Of a stretch of 15,392 nt of DNA, positions 15,289 through 15,392 are shown piece by piece (within the stretch, counting starts at the first letter, position 1; every line of letters begins with the position of its first letter). A model generated the notes under the pieces. The model was not told where the DNA came from and made no database searches. It worked only from the letters and a program-made list of their open reading frames with translations. The stretch lies in contig CAMPIK010000010.1 in NCBI GenBank assembly GCA_946886325.1, forward strand, positions 1 to 15,392, read 5' to 3'. A program made the translations under genes and the position numbers. Source of the DNA: an uncultured Shinella sp. Lineage in GTDB: Bacteria > Pseudomonadota > Alphaproteobacteria > Rhizobiales > Rhizobiaceae.

Positions 15289-15392
15289 ATGAAACAGGAA
15301 AAGCTCGACGAGGCGGCCATCGCGGAGAAGCTGGCGGCAGCCGAGGGATGGGCGCTTGACGAGGACGGGCTCGGCATCCGCAAGAGCTTCAA
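15289..15392 (+). CDS. Pterin-4a-carbinolamine dehydratase, N-terminal part (runs off the right edge)
   Basis: Only 34 residues are visible: MKQEKLDEAAIAEKLAAAEG followed by WALDEDGLGIRKSF. The E-K-L-(x)n-GW-x-L-x-x-D-G-x-x-I-x-(R/K)-x-F pattern is typical of the start of PhhB/PCD proteins, which recycle 4a-hydroxy-tetrahydrobiopterin. ATG 15289 has GAGAGGA close upstream. It is transcribed divergently from the phosphatase with an 81-bp gap that must hold both promoters; I see no clear boxes there. The catalytic histidines lie outside the window. Confidence 0.75.
   Translation, partial: MKQEKLDEAAIAEKLAAAEGWALDEDGLGIRKSF

Overview
This window reads as ordinary core chromosome of a high-GC alphaproteobacterium of the order Hyphomicrobiales, most likely Rhizobiaceae (Rhizobium/Ensifer/Shinella type). 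That placement is inferred from protein recognition only: a Suv3-like helicase, a neighbouring mtgA, GST and rpmF, the ispG and Bax-inhibitor-1 proteins, and GANTC (CcrM-type) sites. I see 15 protein genes, two of them cut by the window ends, and no broken genes. There are no tRNA, rRNA, insertion sequences, prophage or CRISPR.

Layout, left to right. (1) 1-508 (-): 5' part of an SF2 RNA helicase with a probable TTG start. (2) 509-943: a 435-bp gene-free stretch holding nine GANTC sites in 165 bp plus several small hairpins. It is the least explained part of the window. (3) 944-2682 (-): mtgA (peptidoglycan glycosyltransferase), a glutathione S-transferase-like gene, and rpmF (ribosomal protein L32) with its own terminator. 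(4) 2897-5529 (+): a tight operon ispA-hisC-lysE-like (farnesyl diphosphate synthase, histidinol-phosphate aminotransferase, amino-acid exporter family). (5) 5531-6784 (-): ispG of the MEP isoprenoid pathway, convergent with the lysE-like gene with one base between stop codons. Its leader and promoter region are rich in dyads, including a 41-bp palindrome. (6) 6962-9000 (-): a DeoR-family regulator followed by an MFS transporter, probably one operon, with a good autoregulatory operator candidate over its promoter. (7) 9148-9891 (-): a Bax inhibitor-1/YccA family membrane protein with a strong intrinsic terminator. (8) 10136-13392 (-): an ABC exporter pair (FtsX-type permease plus ATPase, YbbP/YbbA type), divergent from (9) 13454-14113 (+) tesA-type SGNH esterase, the same arrangement as E. 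coli ybbAP/tesA. (10) 14201-14782 (+): thpR-type 2H phosphodiesterase, whose 3' end overlaps by 82 bp the 3' end of (11) 14701-15207 (-), a low-molecular-weight protein-tyrosine phosphatase. (12) 15289-15392 (+): start of a pterin-4a-carbinolamine dehydratase.

Functional themes are cell envelope and lipids (mtgA, YbbAP/TesA, BI-1), isoprenoid synthesis (ispG upstream in the MEP pathway, ispA at chain elongation) and RNA metabolism (helicase, ThpR, L32). No gene cluster here looks like a new defence or mobile system. The best candidates for something undescribed are non-coding: the GANTC cluster at 698-862, the 41-bp dyad at 6894-6934 and the DeoR operator at 9021-9040. All motif counts were made by eye.
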